The notes beneath the pieces were generated by a model, which searched no databases, was not told where the DNA came from, and worked only from the letters and a program-made list of their open reading frames with translations. DNA of 64,000 nucleotides from Sophora flavescens (taxonomy: Eukaryota > Streptophyta > Magnoliopsida > Fabales > Fabaceae): positions 62,001 to 126,000 of the forward strand of contig JAUPTC010000050.1 of assembly GCA_030762895.1 (NCBI GenBank). Direction: 5' to 3'. A program made the translations under genes and the position numbers. Shown piece by piece: positions 1-11,639 of this stretch (within the stretch, counting starts at the first letter, position 1; every line of letters begins with the position of its first letter).

Positions 1-1309
1 CTCTGATTGTTGTTGCCTGGTTGCGCTCTCTCTCTCTACATGTGGCATCATAAGAAGAATCAGAATCTTAACTCTTGCATTAGAGAAAATTTTACGAATG
101 ATTTAGAATCCTTTTGAGAGTGGTTTACCCTTGTGGCTTTGCAGTTTTACAAATTAGTAGTTGTTTACAGATAAAAGTCCAAGCAAGAACACTGCATCAA
201 CCTGCAGTTTAAGTCAATATATCTTATAGTATCGGACTAACGAAAACGAGATCAATGGTCTGGATAAAGTGGGCTCAGCTTACAGATCATGTTTGCTTCA
301 CAAAATTTTGGGAGATCAGAAACGTGTAAATATAACAAAAAATATGAAAAATGTTTTTCATGTTTTTTTGTTAATTTATTGTTTGAAGCAGGGAGGGAGT
401 TTAACTTGGAGGTTCTCTAACTTAAAAAGGCCACCTCTGGAGCAATTCTCCTGCAGGCAATCATGCAAGTATATAAGTATTAGCATTTTACTAATGTGGT
501 TCACCAAACTGTCTAGTGCCTACATCCATGGAAACAAGTCAAACACTCACATGACAGAAAAATCCACTTAACACAGCAACAATTATAAAATGGTGGGGCG
601 GGGGAGAAATCAGAGAACCAACCCCCCAAATGAACCATTATATTCAGAGAACAGATATGCTACTCTGATAGCAGTGTTATTACAGAAAAGATGCAAGTTG
701 TCTAAAGTTTATGAAGATGACTGATTACAATCTTTACAAAGCCATAAAAATTAAACCATCATCTGTGATTGACATTGGCGTACAAGAAAGCATGACAAGA
801 TTTAATTGTTGGGCAAAGCAAAGAATAATGAAAAGTTAAACCTGAAAACACTTTATCTCTTCATGTAAACTGCAAGGCAAGTAACATAACCTTGTTGTGA
901 CTAACTTGAAAAGCACACAAATTTGTTTTTTAAGAAAACACCAATAGAGAGCAGGATAGCATAGCATAGTCTCCGAGTGGACCCCAATTAATCAAAATAA
1001 CTTAAACCCATGTGCGTGAGTTATTATCATCATATATCAATGGACAAAGAATGCCAGCTAAAAAAAATAGATAAAAATCATAAAAATAAAAATAAAAATC
1101 ACTGATTGATTGCAAAATGGTAAGGAAACTATGCTCCCAGATATATGGCGTTAAGGGAATAACCGGGTAACTGTCAGATAATCAAATCTGATGTAACCCC
1201 ACAATATGCAGAATCAAGTAATTTGAAAGAGAAATGCAATTTTTATTTTTATTATTATTTTAATGGGAACGAAATGGAATGAATCGTGAATAAGCAGAAA
1301 GTAACTAAC
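1..1309 (-). other. Probable intron 1 of the UAF30-like gene
   Basis: No coding exon is supported here. On the minus strand the donor of exon 1 lies at 1309, and this AT-rich stretch reads as intron toward the left edge. Homology with the right-hand copy (16096-16246) stops at about position 1159. The rest is unique to this copy and could be the ancestral intron sequence. Confidence 0.5.
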
Positions 1310-1674
1310 CGTCCTTTATTCTTCTTCCCATTCCTGGAACGCTTCGGTTTGTCTTCTTCTCCGTCATCAACGTCGTCGTTTTCTTCTTCTTCTTCTTCTG
1401 CCGTTTTTTCCTTGGAATTAGAGCCTTGGCTTTGTTCGGATTTAACCGCTTCGTCTTCTTCTTCTTCTTCTTGTTCTGGTTGTTGTGATGATTGGTTGTG
1501 CTCGGTCTGAAGGAACAGGTCGACCTGTTCCCGAATGAATGCCTTCCTTTCCGACAAATCGATTCCGAAATCGCTCTCTAACTGGCGGCGCACGGTGGCG
1601 GTGGTGGTGGTGTTGAGGTCGGAGCTCCGGAGGAACTCACGGAGGCGCCCGATGAGTTCCGATTCAGATACCAT
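1310..1674 (-). CDS. UAF30/SWIB-type protein, exon 1 (DEK_C domain); gene continues past the left edge
   Basis: First coding exon of a plant upstream-activation-factor-30-like protein (DEK_C plus SWIB/MDM2 domains), a family of chromatin or transcription-associated nuclear proteins. ATG is at 1674. Residues 1-55 form a DEK_C-type helical domain (ELIGRLREFLRSSDLNTTTT, then VRRQLESDFGIDL and AFIREQVDLFL). An acidic Glu/Asp/Ser stretch and a basic KRSRNGKKNKG tail follow, as usual before the SWIB domains. A consensus donor (CG|GTTAGT) ends the exon at 1310 in phase 2; the open frame past it is intron. No SWIB exon is seen in 1-1309, so later exons should lie left of the window. A near-identical inverted copy sits at 15737-16095; this copy is two codons longer (extra Thr-Thr). 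Family assignment is firm; function is from family knowledge. Confidence 0.8.
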
Positions 1675-2400
1675 TCCGGAGCGGCTAGGTATTCAGTGAA
1701 AATGCAAGGAACCAAACCGAGTTATGTTGCAGCGGGTGACTCGGCCCCCTTTCTGTCTCGACTCGGTCTCTCTCATCCGTGCCTCGCCCGTTTCTCGTTA
1801 GTCGTTAAGGAATAAGGAGGGTGCAATTACGACGCGCCGCACGTGCCGATTTGTAGTTGTGTATTTATATTTTGCCCTTATGCTTATGCCCTAATTACAC
1901 ACCTCTCTCTCTTTCTCTGTCCTGTGCGTTTTTTATTTTGAGTGGAGAGAAAATATAGTATTTAATTTTTGCTTGCACGGGAAAAGAAACTGAACCTTAA
2001 ATTTGGATAAGCTGATTTGTCACATGAATAAAGTTGGGCTTTCATGCCCGAGTCACGTATGGAAAGAGACGTTAGTGATTTCACGTGAAGATATGGGCTC
2101 CCTTCATGGATCATTGGAAGCAGTTGGGTTGTATGTCAGTTACCTTAATGGGCAACTTTCTTTCAAGCCCGTATTTCATTCTACCACTTATATATAGTTT
2201 CCCTGGAATTAGGGTCTATATATACAATAAAAAGAAATGGTAAAAGAAAAGGGCAGTCTTTCTCAGCGAGGTCTATTTCCAACTTTTACTTGATATTTCA
2301 GTTTCTGTTTTCACCTTTTAAAAATTGTATTTTGTCGTATTCAGTGTGCTGATCACCCGCCAAAATTCTTTGGCTTATGCATTTGGGGTACATTTGAAAT
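1675..2400 (-). promoter_or_regulatory. Upstream (promoter/5'UTR) region of the UAF30-like gene
   Basis: Non-coding sequence immediately 5' of the minus-strand ATG at 1674, conserved in the inverted copy at about 15070-15736. It includes a CT-rich tract near 1900 suited to a 5'UTR. The short open frame at 2003-2197 recurs in the other arm at 15216-15410, but it resembles no protein I recognise and is better explained as shared non-coding sequence. No core promoter element can be pinned down. Confidence 0.4.
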
Positions 2401-3354
2401 ATACAGCTTAATTATGAGCTTCTTTGACAAGCTCTTTATCAAATAAGAGCTTACTATTATCTATAAAGGGGGAAAATTTTGTTTAGAAAAATAAGAATAG
2501 AATCGTTGAAAAATGTTAATGTTTATAAAGCAATGTCCTATGAATAAATACTGGTACTGGTAATGCATGAAGTGTAAGTGGTATATATACGTGGGCGATA
2601 AATTGGAATAAGAGTTTGGACAACAATATTAAAACATAAGTATAATGATGACAACAAATTAGTTTTCATTGCGTATATCCAAAAAAGAACTATAGGGATT
2701 ACAACAATTTCTGGACATGATAGAGAATTGTATTCCATTGATATTGTAAACATGCTTCTGATAATGTTCTGATATTCCCATAAATCTGCAAATAAAAAAT
2801 ATAACAATATGAGGATAGGTGATTTATATTGTAAATAATACATAAGTAAGGAGTAGGGCTATTGAAGTTTACTTGGGCATTACCTGTCAATTTTGAAGTG
2901 ATGCAGCTATCAACATTCTGAACCTATCATCAAAATATTTATTTGTTATAATTAATGTATTCAACGTTGACCAGCTAGATGACATTTCACTTGAACTCAA
3001 AAACAGCAGCCATGTAGATTTGAAAAATATTGTCAACAAACCTATATATAATAGAGAAATGTTCATTAAATCTAGGCTTACATAAGAATACCATATGGTA
3101 AAGTTTGGAATATACCAAAAGAAGCTTCATTGGACAAAGAGAAGAAACAACAAATAAGTCAAATAAATATGCAATAGGTGAGATAAAATCTAGCAAGGTA
3201 CAAAATTCATACAAATTCTAAAGGTGGACAAAATAATGGCCTTAATCAAAATGCAGCGAGAAATGTTTGTTCGAAATAGCATGAATCATCCAATTATCAT
3301 TTATCAGGTTAATAATGAGGGGAAAGAAAAGTGTGAACCTGATGGAGTAGACTT

Positions 3355-3803
3355 CTACAGATTCTTAAAAACTTCCTTATAGACAACATTCTTTGTCGAT
3401 GTGCATACAGTTTGATCATCATCCAATATCAAAACTTTGAACCATGATCTTGATTTTACTCTAGATACAACAACATATAGTTGATCATGTGTAAAAACGG
3501 ACCTTGGAAGATATAATCCTACCTTAGAAAGTGATTGACCTTGACTCTTGTTTATCGTCATTGCAAAACTTAGACAAATGGGAAACTGTATTCTTTGAAA
3601 TTTAATTTAAATGGGATTATAGGATCAGAAGGTACCAAATCCATTCGTGGAAACACAATCTTCTCACCAGTGTTTTTGTCAGTGATATTCGTTGCTGTTA
3701 TAATGTTTGTATAGGTATTTAAATAAAATGACAGCATGTTAATAGTGTAAGATAAAGGAAAATTTGAAGAGACATACCCAAAGTGGCTAATTCTGTTCTG
3801 CAA
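3355..3803 (-). pseudogene. PIF1-like (Helitron-type) helicase C-terminal fragment, left arm
   Basis: C-terminal fragment of a PIF1-family DNA helicase of the kind carried by plant Helitrons. The upstream piece (3570-3803) reads FPRMDLVPSDP, and the downstream piece (3355-3561) holds MTINKSQGQSLSKVGLYLP and HDQLYVVVSRVKSR, which match helicase motifs V and VI. A small insertion near 3600 breaks the frame between the pieces relative to the right-arm copy, where both are in one frame. The N-terminal motifs (Walker A, Walker B) are absent. The copy is dead; it belongs to the inverted duplication. Confidence 0.75.
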
Positions 3804-4690
3804 TTCATTTTGTGTATCATAAATATATAGTTGAGCAAACTAAGGGACATATCCATGTTATTTTTTTTTTTTTGGCTTAGAACATTAGTGTTGGCATTAG
3901 AATCAGCTAAACAATTATCAACTCTTACGTTCCCTGCATGCAGATTGGAAACATAAGTAAAAATGCACATGATATTCGTATTAAGAGCAGAGTTATGAGC
4001 TCCAAAATGAAAGATGTTGATACAAAGCATCTACCAGGAGACAATGGTGACAATGAAATTCTTTTTGGTTTTTTCATGATTGATCTGGACATGGTAGGCA
4101 ATGAGGAAGTACCTCCCCTGACATTTGTTTTTTCTATGATGGTTAGTCTTTTTCATGCACAGTTCTCGAATGGCAAAAAAGGTGGTTTCTTGTGACCATA
4201 ATGTAATAGTTGGTTTTAGATTTACATTATTAAGTAATATTTGTTGCATACATATCCCGATAAATGATTTAATAAGTATAGCTTTATCTATTATATTGAG
4301 GTAAATTTGGATTCATACGAAGAAAATGTTAAAAGTAGCTTGTTTCAGAACACTCTTGTACAAGACTTCTGGATGCTTATAAATTAAATCTGCTTATAAA
4401 TGTAAAAAGTTAATCTTCTGGATGCTTATAAATATGCTTTTATCTTTTTACAACCCATTATTGAATATGAACTAGATTGAAGCATAACAAATAACAAATT
4501 AGACACAAAAGGCAACAAAAACATTTGGAGTATTCAATAAAGTTACCACAAATTATATGCAAAAGACTTGTTCATTCCATCAGATTCAAAAAAGTTACTA
4601 CAAAAACATGTCACATACAACCAAGTCAACCATGAAAATAACAAAAGTAAAGAGAGTCAGGCTTCACATACAGTGTCCATGTAAACAGCA
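3804..4690. other. AT-rich part of the left arm and its edge, no gene
   Basis: Short overlapping open frames on both strands (for example 3938-4195 and 4031-4249) are mirrored in the right arm but resemble nothing I recognise. The inverted repeat ends near 4605. Nothing else is supported. Confidence 0.4.
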
Positions 4691-4910
4691 CTAACAAACT
4701 ACTTGTTTACATAAAAAAAAAATTAATTTTGGAACATTGAAGACAACTGTATCCCCCTCTTTGAAACCATTGACAGCACAAAAATCCTTCCATCCCTTGC
4801 CAATCTTGACAGACTTTCTTGGCACATTGCGCACTATAAGATCACAATATACTGTGATTCTAGAATGACCCTATCATCCATGAGCACCAGAACGACCTTA
4901 TGTTCCATTG
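4691..4910 (-). pseudogene. B3 DNA-binding-domain fragment
   Basis: Reading minus from about 4910, one frame gives a short start (MEHKVVLVLMDD). After a one-base shift the neighbouring frame gives RITVYCDLIVRNVPRKS and then GKGWKDFCAVNGFKEGDTVV, with a stop at 4691. The pattern G-W-K-x-F-C-x-x-N-G-x-x-E-G-D is the typical C-terminal half of a plant B3 (REM-like) DNA-binding domain. Only a partial domain with a frameshift is present and no other exons are seen. It lies just outside the left inverted-repeat arm and before the copia LTR, so it is probably a gene fragment moved by transposition. It would have no function. Confidence 0.55.
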
Positions 4911-5117
4911 CAATGAGCAAATTTCACAAAGCAAAGAAACTATAAAGAACTCTGAGACAATATTTGAGAGGGTTTTCGATGAGTTACATGCTACAAAGAA
5001 GACAATTTATAGACTTCCAGAAACCAGTTAAAACCTTATAGCGGAAGATTGAAATTTGAAAGGAGGATGGAGAAGTGGGATTTGATAGCATTGCAAACCT
5101 GAGCACATTGGGAGACG

Positions 5118-5514
5118 TGTAAGAATTAATGTCTCGTATGTGACAATTATTAGTGGTGATTTAATATTTGAATGAAAGGACATATTGTTTGACATTTGAA
5201 TGAATGGTTATGACTCTTGGGAATGAGTCTTATGAATGAAATGATGTGTTGCTTGATGGAAGCAATTATAAAAGGAAGGAAATGAAACATTTCCCTATCT
5301 CTCTGCCTAGAAAGAAAGTCTCCTGATTTCCATCAAAGTTAGAGGCATAAAGAGGAAGGAAAGGGATAGAAGAGTTTCCATTGTTGATTGAAGTTCAAGT
5401 AAAGAAGTATTAACATTTAGCATGGAGAAAGGTTAGTGTTTTTATTCATCATATTAGTGAAGACTGTGAATTCTTAAGATCCTTATTAATGGCTCATGTA
5501 TGATAGAGTTTACA
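5118..5514 (+). repeat. Probable 5' LTR of the Ty1/copia element (start tentative)
   Basis: The LTR end is fixed by TTACA at 5510-5514, directly before a tRNA primer site. It probably begins at TGTAAG (5118), giving TG...CA ends and about 400 bp, with a TATAAAA-like box near 5269. No matching 3' LTR was found, because the element is truncated on the right. The start therefore cannot be confirmed by LTR comparison or target-site duplication. Confidence 0.45.
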
Positions 5515-5516
5515 TG

Positions 5517-5528
5517 TGGTATCAGAGC
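5517..5528 (+). other. Primer binding site (initiator tRNA-Met) of the copia element
   Basis: TGGTATCAGAGC is the standard plant copia primer site, complementary to the 3' end of initiator tRNA-Met. It lies two bases after the LTR end. Confidence 0.85.
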
Positions 5529-6446
5529 ATGTGTTAGGGAATTTATAGTTTCTCATTGATGATGTTTGAATTCCCAAATTTTATGAACCCTGATTTTTAA
5601 AAATTGGGAATTTATAAACGATGATTGTTTCATTCCGCTGCACTGTGATTAATTATGAGTGTCCTGTATGTTATCAATATATTGAGAAAGAGTTGTCTCG
5701 GAATCGAGAATAAAGCTTTCCTGTACGTATGTCCGTAACATCTCAAATTTAATGTTTGTTCCTTTATGAAAGAATTTGAAAATGCCTTTCAAAGACTACT
5801 CCGTGATTTGTACGTGCGTGATCTTTGAAAATTACCAATCTTAAGAGTCATAAAATGGTTTTGTCTTATTCCCAAATTCTTCCATTGTTGATGCCTTGTG
5901 AAATGCTCCCTATGCGTAAAAGTTTCAGAATTGGAACCAAGCAAAGGCATTTGAATGTGTGTTGGCAACTTACGGTATAATATATATTGAATTGTTAAAT
6001 ATATGTGATTGTTTATGAAGTATGTACATTTTTGGATTAAATGTATGATGGATTTGTTAATCACCAGAATGTGATACTATAAATGACATGATAATTGTTA
6101 GTTTATGGGTAAATTGAAGTTCATTGTTATAAGACATTTATGGATCACCCAAAGGCTGATTAGTTGTTCTTATAATTAATGGACATGATTGATGGTGATG
6201 TGAATGCACTATTAGTTTTATTTATATGTCCAAAGATAGTAAATATTTCTAGTTAGTGCACATTTCATTGCCTAATAATGTTGACTGTATTAGCATCATT
6301 ATGTTTGTTGTGCATTGATGTATCACCCAAAGGAGAACATTAATGTGCATTGAATGTTTAATGTTTATTGTCTGAATTTGATTTTATGTTATTTTATGAC
6401 TCAAAACATTAATGTGAAGCATGTGTTAATTGCAGTATCTGTTCCT

Positions 6447-7305
6447 ATGGCCTTACATTCGCATGCTACGTGTGTTCCAACATTTAATGGGCTGAACTTC
6501 TCTGAATGGAGTGAACAAATCCAATTTCACCTTGGTGTAATGGATCTTGATTTGGCTCTTCAAGTTGAGAAGCTTGCTGCTATTACTGATGCTAGTAGCA
6601 ATGAAGAGAATGCTCATTTTAAGGCTTGGGAAAAGTCGAACAGACTAAGTTTGATTTTTATGCGAATGAGCATAGCAAGTAATATTAAGTCTGCTCTTCC
6701 TAAAACTGAAAGTGCAAAAGAATTTATGAAGAATGTGGAAGAGCGCTCCCAAATTGCTGACAAGTCTCTTGCTGGGACATTAATGAGTACCTTAACCACC
6801 ATGAAGTTTGATGGTTCTCGTACTATGCATGAGCATGTTATTGAAATGATAAATATTGCAGCAAGACTTAAGTCATTGGGAATGGAAGTGGATGAGAATT
6901 TCCTTGTGCAGTTCATTTTGAACTCGATCCGTCTGATTATGGTCCGTTCCAAATAAACTACAACACCATGAAAGATAAATGGAATGTGCATGAATTGCAC
7001 AGTATGTTGGTTCAAGAGGAAACGAGACTTAAGAATCAAGGAAGTCACTCAATCCATTATGTGAACCATCAAGGAGCTGGTAAGAATGTTGATAAGAAAC
7101 ATGGAAAGGGGAAAGGGCCACTAAGGGTAAATGAGTCCTCCGTTAAGATCCAGAAGAAAGGAAAGAATGACAAATGTCATTTCTGTGGGAAATCTGGACA
7201 TTTCCAGAAGGATTGCCCTAAACGTAAGGCTTGGTTCGAAAAGAAAGGTGAGCTTAATGCTTATGTATGTTTCGAATCAAATTTAACTGAAGTTCCTCAT
7301 AATAC
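6447..7305 (+). pseudogene. Ty1/copia Gag with zinc knuckle, frameshifted
   Basis: Copia-type Gag (UBN2 family), the nucleocapsid precursor. A likely start is the ATG at 6447 (MALHSHATCVPTFNGLNF). The first frame contains the FNGLNFSEW motif and helical Gag core, and ends at a stop at 6954-6956. A frameshift near 6925 moves coding to the frame that continues from 6968. There a CCHC zinc knuckle (CHFCGKSGHFQKDC, about 7175-7215) follows a Lys-rich linker. The upstream AUG at 6354 adds an unrelated hydrophobic leader and is unlikely to be used. Confidence 0.85.
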
Positions 7306-8432
7306 TTGGTGGATTGATTCTGGATGTACGACTCATGTTTCTAATACGATGCAGGGATTTCTTACGATCCAAACCATAAGCCCAAATGAGAAGTTTGTAT
7401 TCATGGGGAATAGAGTGAAAGTTCTAGTGGAAGCTATCGGGACTTATCGTTTGATCCTTGACACTGGACATCATTTAGATTTATTTGAAACTTTGTATGT
7501 ACCTAATATTTCTAGGAATTTAGTTTCTTTGTCTAAACTTGATGTTGCTGGATACTCCTTTAAGTTTGGTAATGGATGTTTCAGTTTGTATAAGCATACC
7601 TTTATGATTGGATCTGGTATACTTATTGATGGTTTATATAGATTGAATCTTGATAATCTATATGCTGAAACACTTATGACCTTGCATCATAATGTTGGCA
7701 CTAAACGTGGTTTAGTGAATGAATGTTCTGCTTATTTGTGGCATAAGCGCTTGGGTCACATTTCAAGGAAAGAATAGTAAGACTTATAAAGAATGAAGTC
7801 CTTCCAGATTTGGATTTTTATGACCTTAATATTTGCGTGGATTGTATTAAAGGAAAGCAAACAAAACACACAAAGAAAGGCGCCACAAGAAGCACTCGAC
7901 TTCTTGAGATAGTTCACTGCTTGATATATGTGGACCTTTTGATGTTAATTCTTTCGGTAAGGAAAAATACTTTATCACCTTTATTGATGCTTTTTCACGT
8001 TATGGATATGTCTATTTATTACATGAGAAGTCTCAAGCGGTGAATGCCTTAGAAATTTATGTAAATGAAGTTGAAAGGCAATTGGACAGAAAGGTGAAAA
8101 TCATAAGGTCTGATATAGGTGGTGAGTATTACGGAAGGTATGATGAAAATGGACAACACCCTGGTCCGTTTGCTAAATTCCTAGAAAAGCGTGGCATATG
8201 TGCTCAATACACAATGCCAGGTACACCACAACAAAATGGTGTATCGGAAAGGCGTAACCGAACCTTAATGGATATGGTTAGGAGTATGTTAAGTAATGCA
8301 TCTTTACCCTTATCATTGTGGATGTATGCCTTAAAAACTGTCATGTATTTGTTGAACAGGGTTCCTAGTAAGGCAGTTCCAAAGACACCTTTTGAACTGT
8401 GGACTGGAAGGAAACCTAGTTTAAGGCACCTG
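7306..8432 (+). pseudogene. Ty1/copia protease and integrase core, frameshifted
   Basis: The retropepsin active site appears as WWIDSGCTTH just after the Gag zinc knuckle. It is followed by the GAG-pre-integrase region (LWHKRLGHIS, about 7737-7766) with a frameshift at the stop near 7777. The next two open frames (7810-8043, 8040-8468) carry the integrase CxxC (CVDCIKGKQ) and core motifs IIRSDIGGEY, GTPQQNGVSERRNRTL and LWMYALKTVMYLLNRVPSK. The frame is cut at 8432 by insertion of a solo LTR; the protein after that point is LTR sequence. Several frameshifts mean the element cannot move by itself. Confidence 0.85.
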
Positions 8433-9159
8433 TGTAATGCCCATCGTTACATTAGTAACCCAAATTAATTTCGAGAAAAATCCTTCAAAACATTTAATTA
8501 AAATATGCTGGTCATAAAATTTTTCTCAATTATATAAGTCTGGAAAATGTCTCATATTAAATAAAATAATAATAATGTATCAAAGTAATAAATATAATAA
8601 TAATCCATACATCTGGATAAAACCAAAATAAAAGAAAAGCCTCAAAACCGGGCGTCTAATTACAATCCGAGAAAAATAATACGTTAGATCAAGAACGTCG
8701 TTCGCATAATACTCTCAGCCATACTACATTACTAACCCACTAGCTAATCAAAAGGATGACTCTTCAGATCTCTAGGTCAACGGCGATGTCCTCGGACTTT
8801 GAAAACAACACTTATAATGAGATATAAAATCCCAGTGAACAACAATACAGTTTATAAAATATTTTCGAAAATAGTATTGTTCTCAGCCGGCACGGTAACC
8901 GGAAAAACTGTCCATGGCATCCACTAATTTTCCAAAATAACATATACGAAGGAAAAATACTTTTAATAACAACAATAATCTCAGCAACTCGAGAGCATAT
9001 AGCATAACAACTCATCTCAATACAACACATTCCATATACCAAATAAATTCTAGATTAGTCCAAGTGGCCCGAAAACCTCATAATTAAATTGGTCTATTGT
9101 CGGCATGCCATAAATTCACACATCACATGACAACGGCGTCCCATTGCCCACCCCTACTC

Positions 9160-9400
9160 ACGAGGAGTGTTTTGACGTCACCCTCCTGTCGGGGACATTT
9201 CCATTTCGATACCTCCCATGTGCACATGGTGGTATTTCTCCTTTTTCGAAACCCCAACCTATGCGGTGTTACTTTCGATACCCCTTCCTAGGTGGTATTG
9301 CTCATTTTCGACATCCCAATTACATGGCGATGTTACTTTCGATACCTCGTTAAGGCGGTATTACTCTTCGATACCCCTATCATAGGCGGTATTGGGGCAA
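9160..9400. repeat. Degenerate minisatellite inside the solo LTR
   Basis: About six imperfect units of 35-40 bp, each built from a TTTCGATACC-like block and a GGCGGTATT-like block (or variants such as GGTGGTATT). Open frames over this stretch (9097-9291, 9144-9353) are products of the repeat and not genes. Confidence 0.7.
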
Positions 9401-10027
9401 ACATCAAACAACATATCATAAGGCACAAATTCCGTGTCTCATAGATGTAACAACTCATTTACCATAAATTAAATATTTAATCTTATCATGTATACCAAAT
9501 AAACTCATATCGTGTCATCAAGCGATCTTACAACTGAGGAGTCATGAACATCAAGGCATAACATACGTCAACAAACCCATTATTTAACTAATACAAATAC
9601 CAATCATGTATTTCATGCCACAAATAACAAGAGTAAATACTCAATTTAACAAATTTATGTTTTAATTGAAAACCCCCAAAATTTAAAGTTTAAGTTAATG
9701 ACAACATTCACCTATTCAAATCTAATTCCAAAAAGACTATAAGATATATCCTTACGCACACATACAAACAATTATACCATGGAGAGGGTTCGTAAAAAGT
9801 ACTGTTACTCACCTCTCGAAGGCCTCCAAAGTGCTCTAAAAATTTTGTATGATAAAACTAATGTTCTGTAAAAAAAAAATCTTCTTCCCTTCGGCGTCAC
9901 GATTGCACTACCAAAGAAAAGAAACACGTCTCAGGAACCTCTCCTTCTCTAAACTCACTATGCGGCTCTTCTAGGTTACCTACTGTGCTCGCTATGCTGT
10001 GGCGCAAAACAGCCCTTCCAATCCTTA

Positions 10028-10030
<3 letters not shown>

Positions 10031-10098
<68 letters not shown>
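10031..10098. repeat. (TA)n microsatellite
   Basis: Uninterrupted TA dinucleotide run of roughly 68 bp inside the solo LTR. Confidence 0.95.
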
Positions 10099-10102
<4 letters not shown>

Positions 10103-10345
10103 TACAGGTGGCTTAATTTTGGCAAAAGCCAAAATTCTTCTTGCGTACTTGGGGCCCTTCAACGCCTCGTACGCTTGTAGTTTATTTTTTTTTTCTTTTT
10201 GAATAATTTATCCACTTTTATATTTCTTTTAATTGTTAAATAATTTAAATAAATTCTTATATTAACAAATCTTTTATAATAAACGCACACTACCTTATTT
10301 TTTTATTAAAAAGAATATTTTGAAATTTTAGGATGTTACAACCTG

Positions 10346-10818
10346 CATGTTTGGGGTTGCCAGGTAGAAATAAGGATTTATAATCCACAGGAAAAGAAAC
10401 TGGATGCAAGAACAATCGGTGGATATTTCATTGGTTATCCAGAAAAGTCTAAGGGGTTTAGATTTTATTGTCCTACCCATAGTACAAGAATTGTTGAAAC
10501 TGTGAATGCTAGGTTCATTGAGAGTGGTGAAACCAGTGGGAGTGAAGCTTCACGAAATGTGGAGATTAATGAAGTAAGAATACAAGTTCCGTTGACTTAT
10601 GTTCCTACTGCTCAAGTTGTTGTTCCTCAAATTGTTGAACCATATAATAATCAATAAGAACAACAAATTAATGTTCCCGAGGTTGACAATGAACCTATAA
10701 TAGAACAACCACAAGAAATAGCATTAAGAAGATCCCAAAGAGAGAGAAGATCTGCTATACATAATGATTATGTGTTATATCTACAAGAGTCAGAAAATGA
10801 CTTAGGAATTGAAGGATC
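10346..10818 (+). pseudogene. Ty1/copia integrase C-terminus and linker, resumed after the solo LTR; truncated before RT
   Basis: Coding picks up exactly after the second ACCTG, reading HVWGCQVEIRIYNPQEKKLD and then GGYFIGYPEKSKGFRFYCP, the conserved region after the copia integrase core. The acidic linker ends ALRRSQRERRSAIHNDYV, the usual lead into reverse transcriptase. There is an in-frame TAA near 10655. Homology stops at about 10818 after ESENDLGIE; reverse transcriptase, RNase H and the 3' LTR are absent. The element was truncated by deletion or rearrangement. Confidence 0.8.
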
Positions 10819-10867
10819 TCATCCTGCATTACAGATCCCCTCAAATTATCTTACCTGTTACTAACAT

Positions 10868-10994
10868 TTATTATCTTTCTCATTACTTGATTATGAGATA
10901 ATATCTAAACTAATCCTAACTGATTTATCAAATCAGTAAAACAGAATAACTAACTAAAATAAATCCTAACGGCTAGTAATGAGAAAGATAATAC
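10868..10994. repeat. Small inverted-repeat unit after the copia truncation point
   Basis: A 19-base sequence containing TATCTTTCTCATTAC at 10868-10886 recurs as its reverse complement at 10976-10994, with about 90 bp between. It could be a small MITE-like element or a rearrangement scar. No target-site duplication is clear. Confidence 0.5.
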
Positions 10995-11639
10995 CTGTCG
11001 TCGTCGTGCATGATGGCCATCTCCATGGTTGCTCACTCGTCGTTGCCGATTGGGATGAGATGGAAATAGTGGAAAGGGATGAGTGCATAAGGCAGTAAAT
11101 GACGTCGTGTGCGGGTATTTGTGTTTGTCTTTGTGTGTACAACATGACATGACGCCGCTTGGTAAGTTCTAGTAGCAATGATTTTTGTCCATAAATGGGA
11201 CATTGTTTGCTATCCTCTTTATCCTCTTTGTTGTGTTGGTATATTTTTTTAGAGATGTGAATATAAAAAAGATAAAAAATAAATGAGAGATAGAGATAAA
11301 TACATACTATTCAAAAATTTGTGTTGAAATATCCTTAAGATATAATGCATGGGGGTTTTGTTTTTTCTTCTTTCTTTTCTAATGATGTTGCTTGGTCGGT
11401 AAAATTGGGCTGGTTGCGCCCTGTTGTGAGGCTGCAGGCACTTGAGGGCTTCGGCTGCCTAACCAATTGGACTATTATGTTAGGCATGTTATTCTCACAC
11501 ATTTTTTTTTATTTTTTATATTTCATACATTGTTGTCATCTCTTTTTGTCTGGCCTTTAGGAGGATGACGTCTGTACAAACACTTTTCAATACCCTTCTA
11601 TTCTACACTTCTTTATTCCTCTTTGCCAACCAATCCTTT

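Larger units (their letters stand above)
1159..4605. repeat. Left arm of a long inverted duplication
   Basis: This arm is the reverse complement of about 12385-16246, with high identity by eye. It covers the end of intron 1, exon 1 and the upstream region of the UAF30-like gene, a helicase fragment and flanking AT-rich DNA. Matched landmarks are the exon at 1310-1674 with 15737-16095, the short frame at 2003-2197 with 15216-15410, and the helicase fragment at 3355-3803 with 13641-14075. Homology ends near 1159 and 4605. About 450 bp present at 12886-13335 is absent here. Confidence 0.85.
8433..10340. mobile_element. Solo LTR (1,908 bp) inserted in the copia integrase gene
   Basis: The insertion starts TGTAATGCCC and ends GGATGTTACA, that is TG...CA ends with short inverted termini, and is flanked by a perfect 5-bp duplication ACCTG (8428-8432 and 10341-10345). 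Removing it plus one ACCTG rejoins the copia integrase frame (RHL then HVWGC). There is no gag or pol inside, so this is an LTR left by recombination or a very small non-autonomous element. It carries a degenerate minisatellite at 9160-9400 and a long TA run at 10031-10098. The ends resemble Ty3/gypsy (Tekay-like) LTRs, but the family is an inference. Confidence 0.85.

Noticed and set aside
1286..1510. Ser-rich plus-strand frame (and its partner at 15895-16119)
   Set aside because: It is the antisense shadow of the acidic GAA/GAG-rich exon of the UAF30-like gene.
2003..2197. 64-codon frame conserved in both arms of the inverted duplication
   Set aside because: Conservation is explained by recent duplication of the whole arm; no known domain and no sign of coding constraint.
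9097..9353. Two overlapping frames in the solo LTR
   Set aside because: Products of the CGATACC/GGCGGTATT minisatellite.
10950..11178. Minus-strand frames after the copia break as a small gene
   Set aside because: Two overlapping frames of similar length, no domain; a donor-like GT after GACGACAG is suggestive but unsupported.
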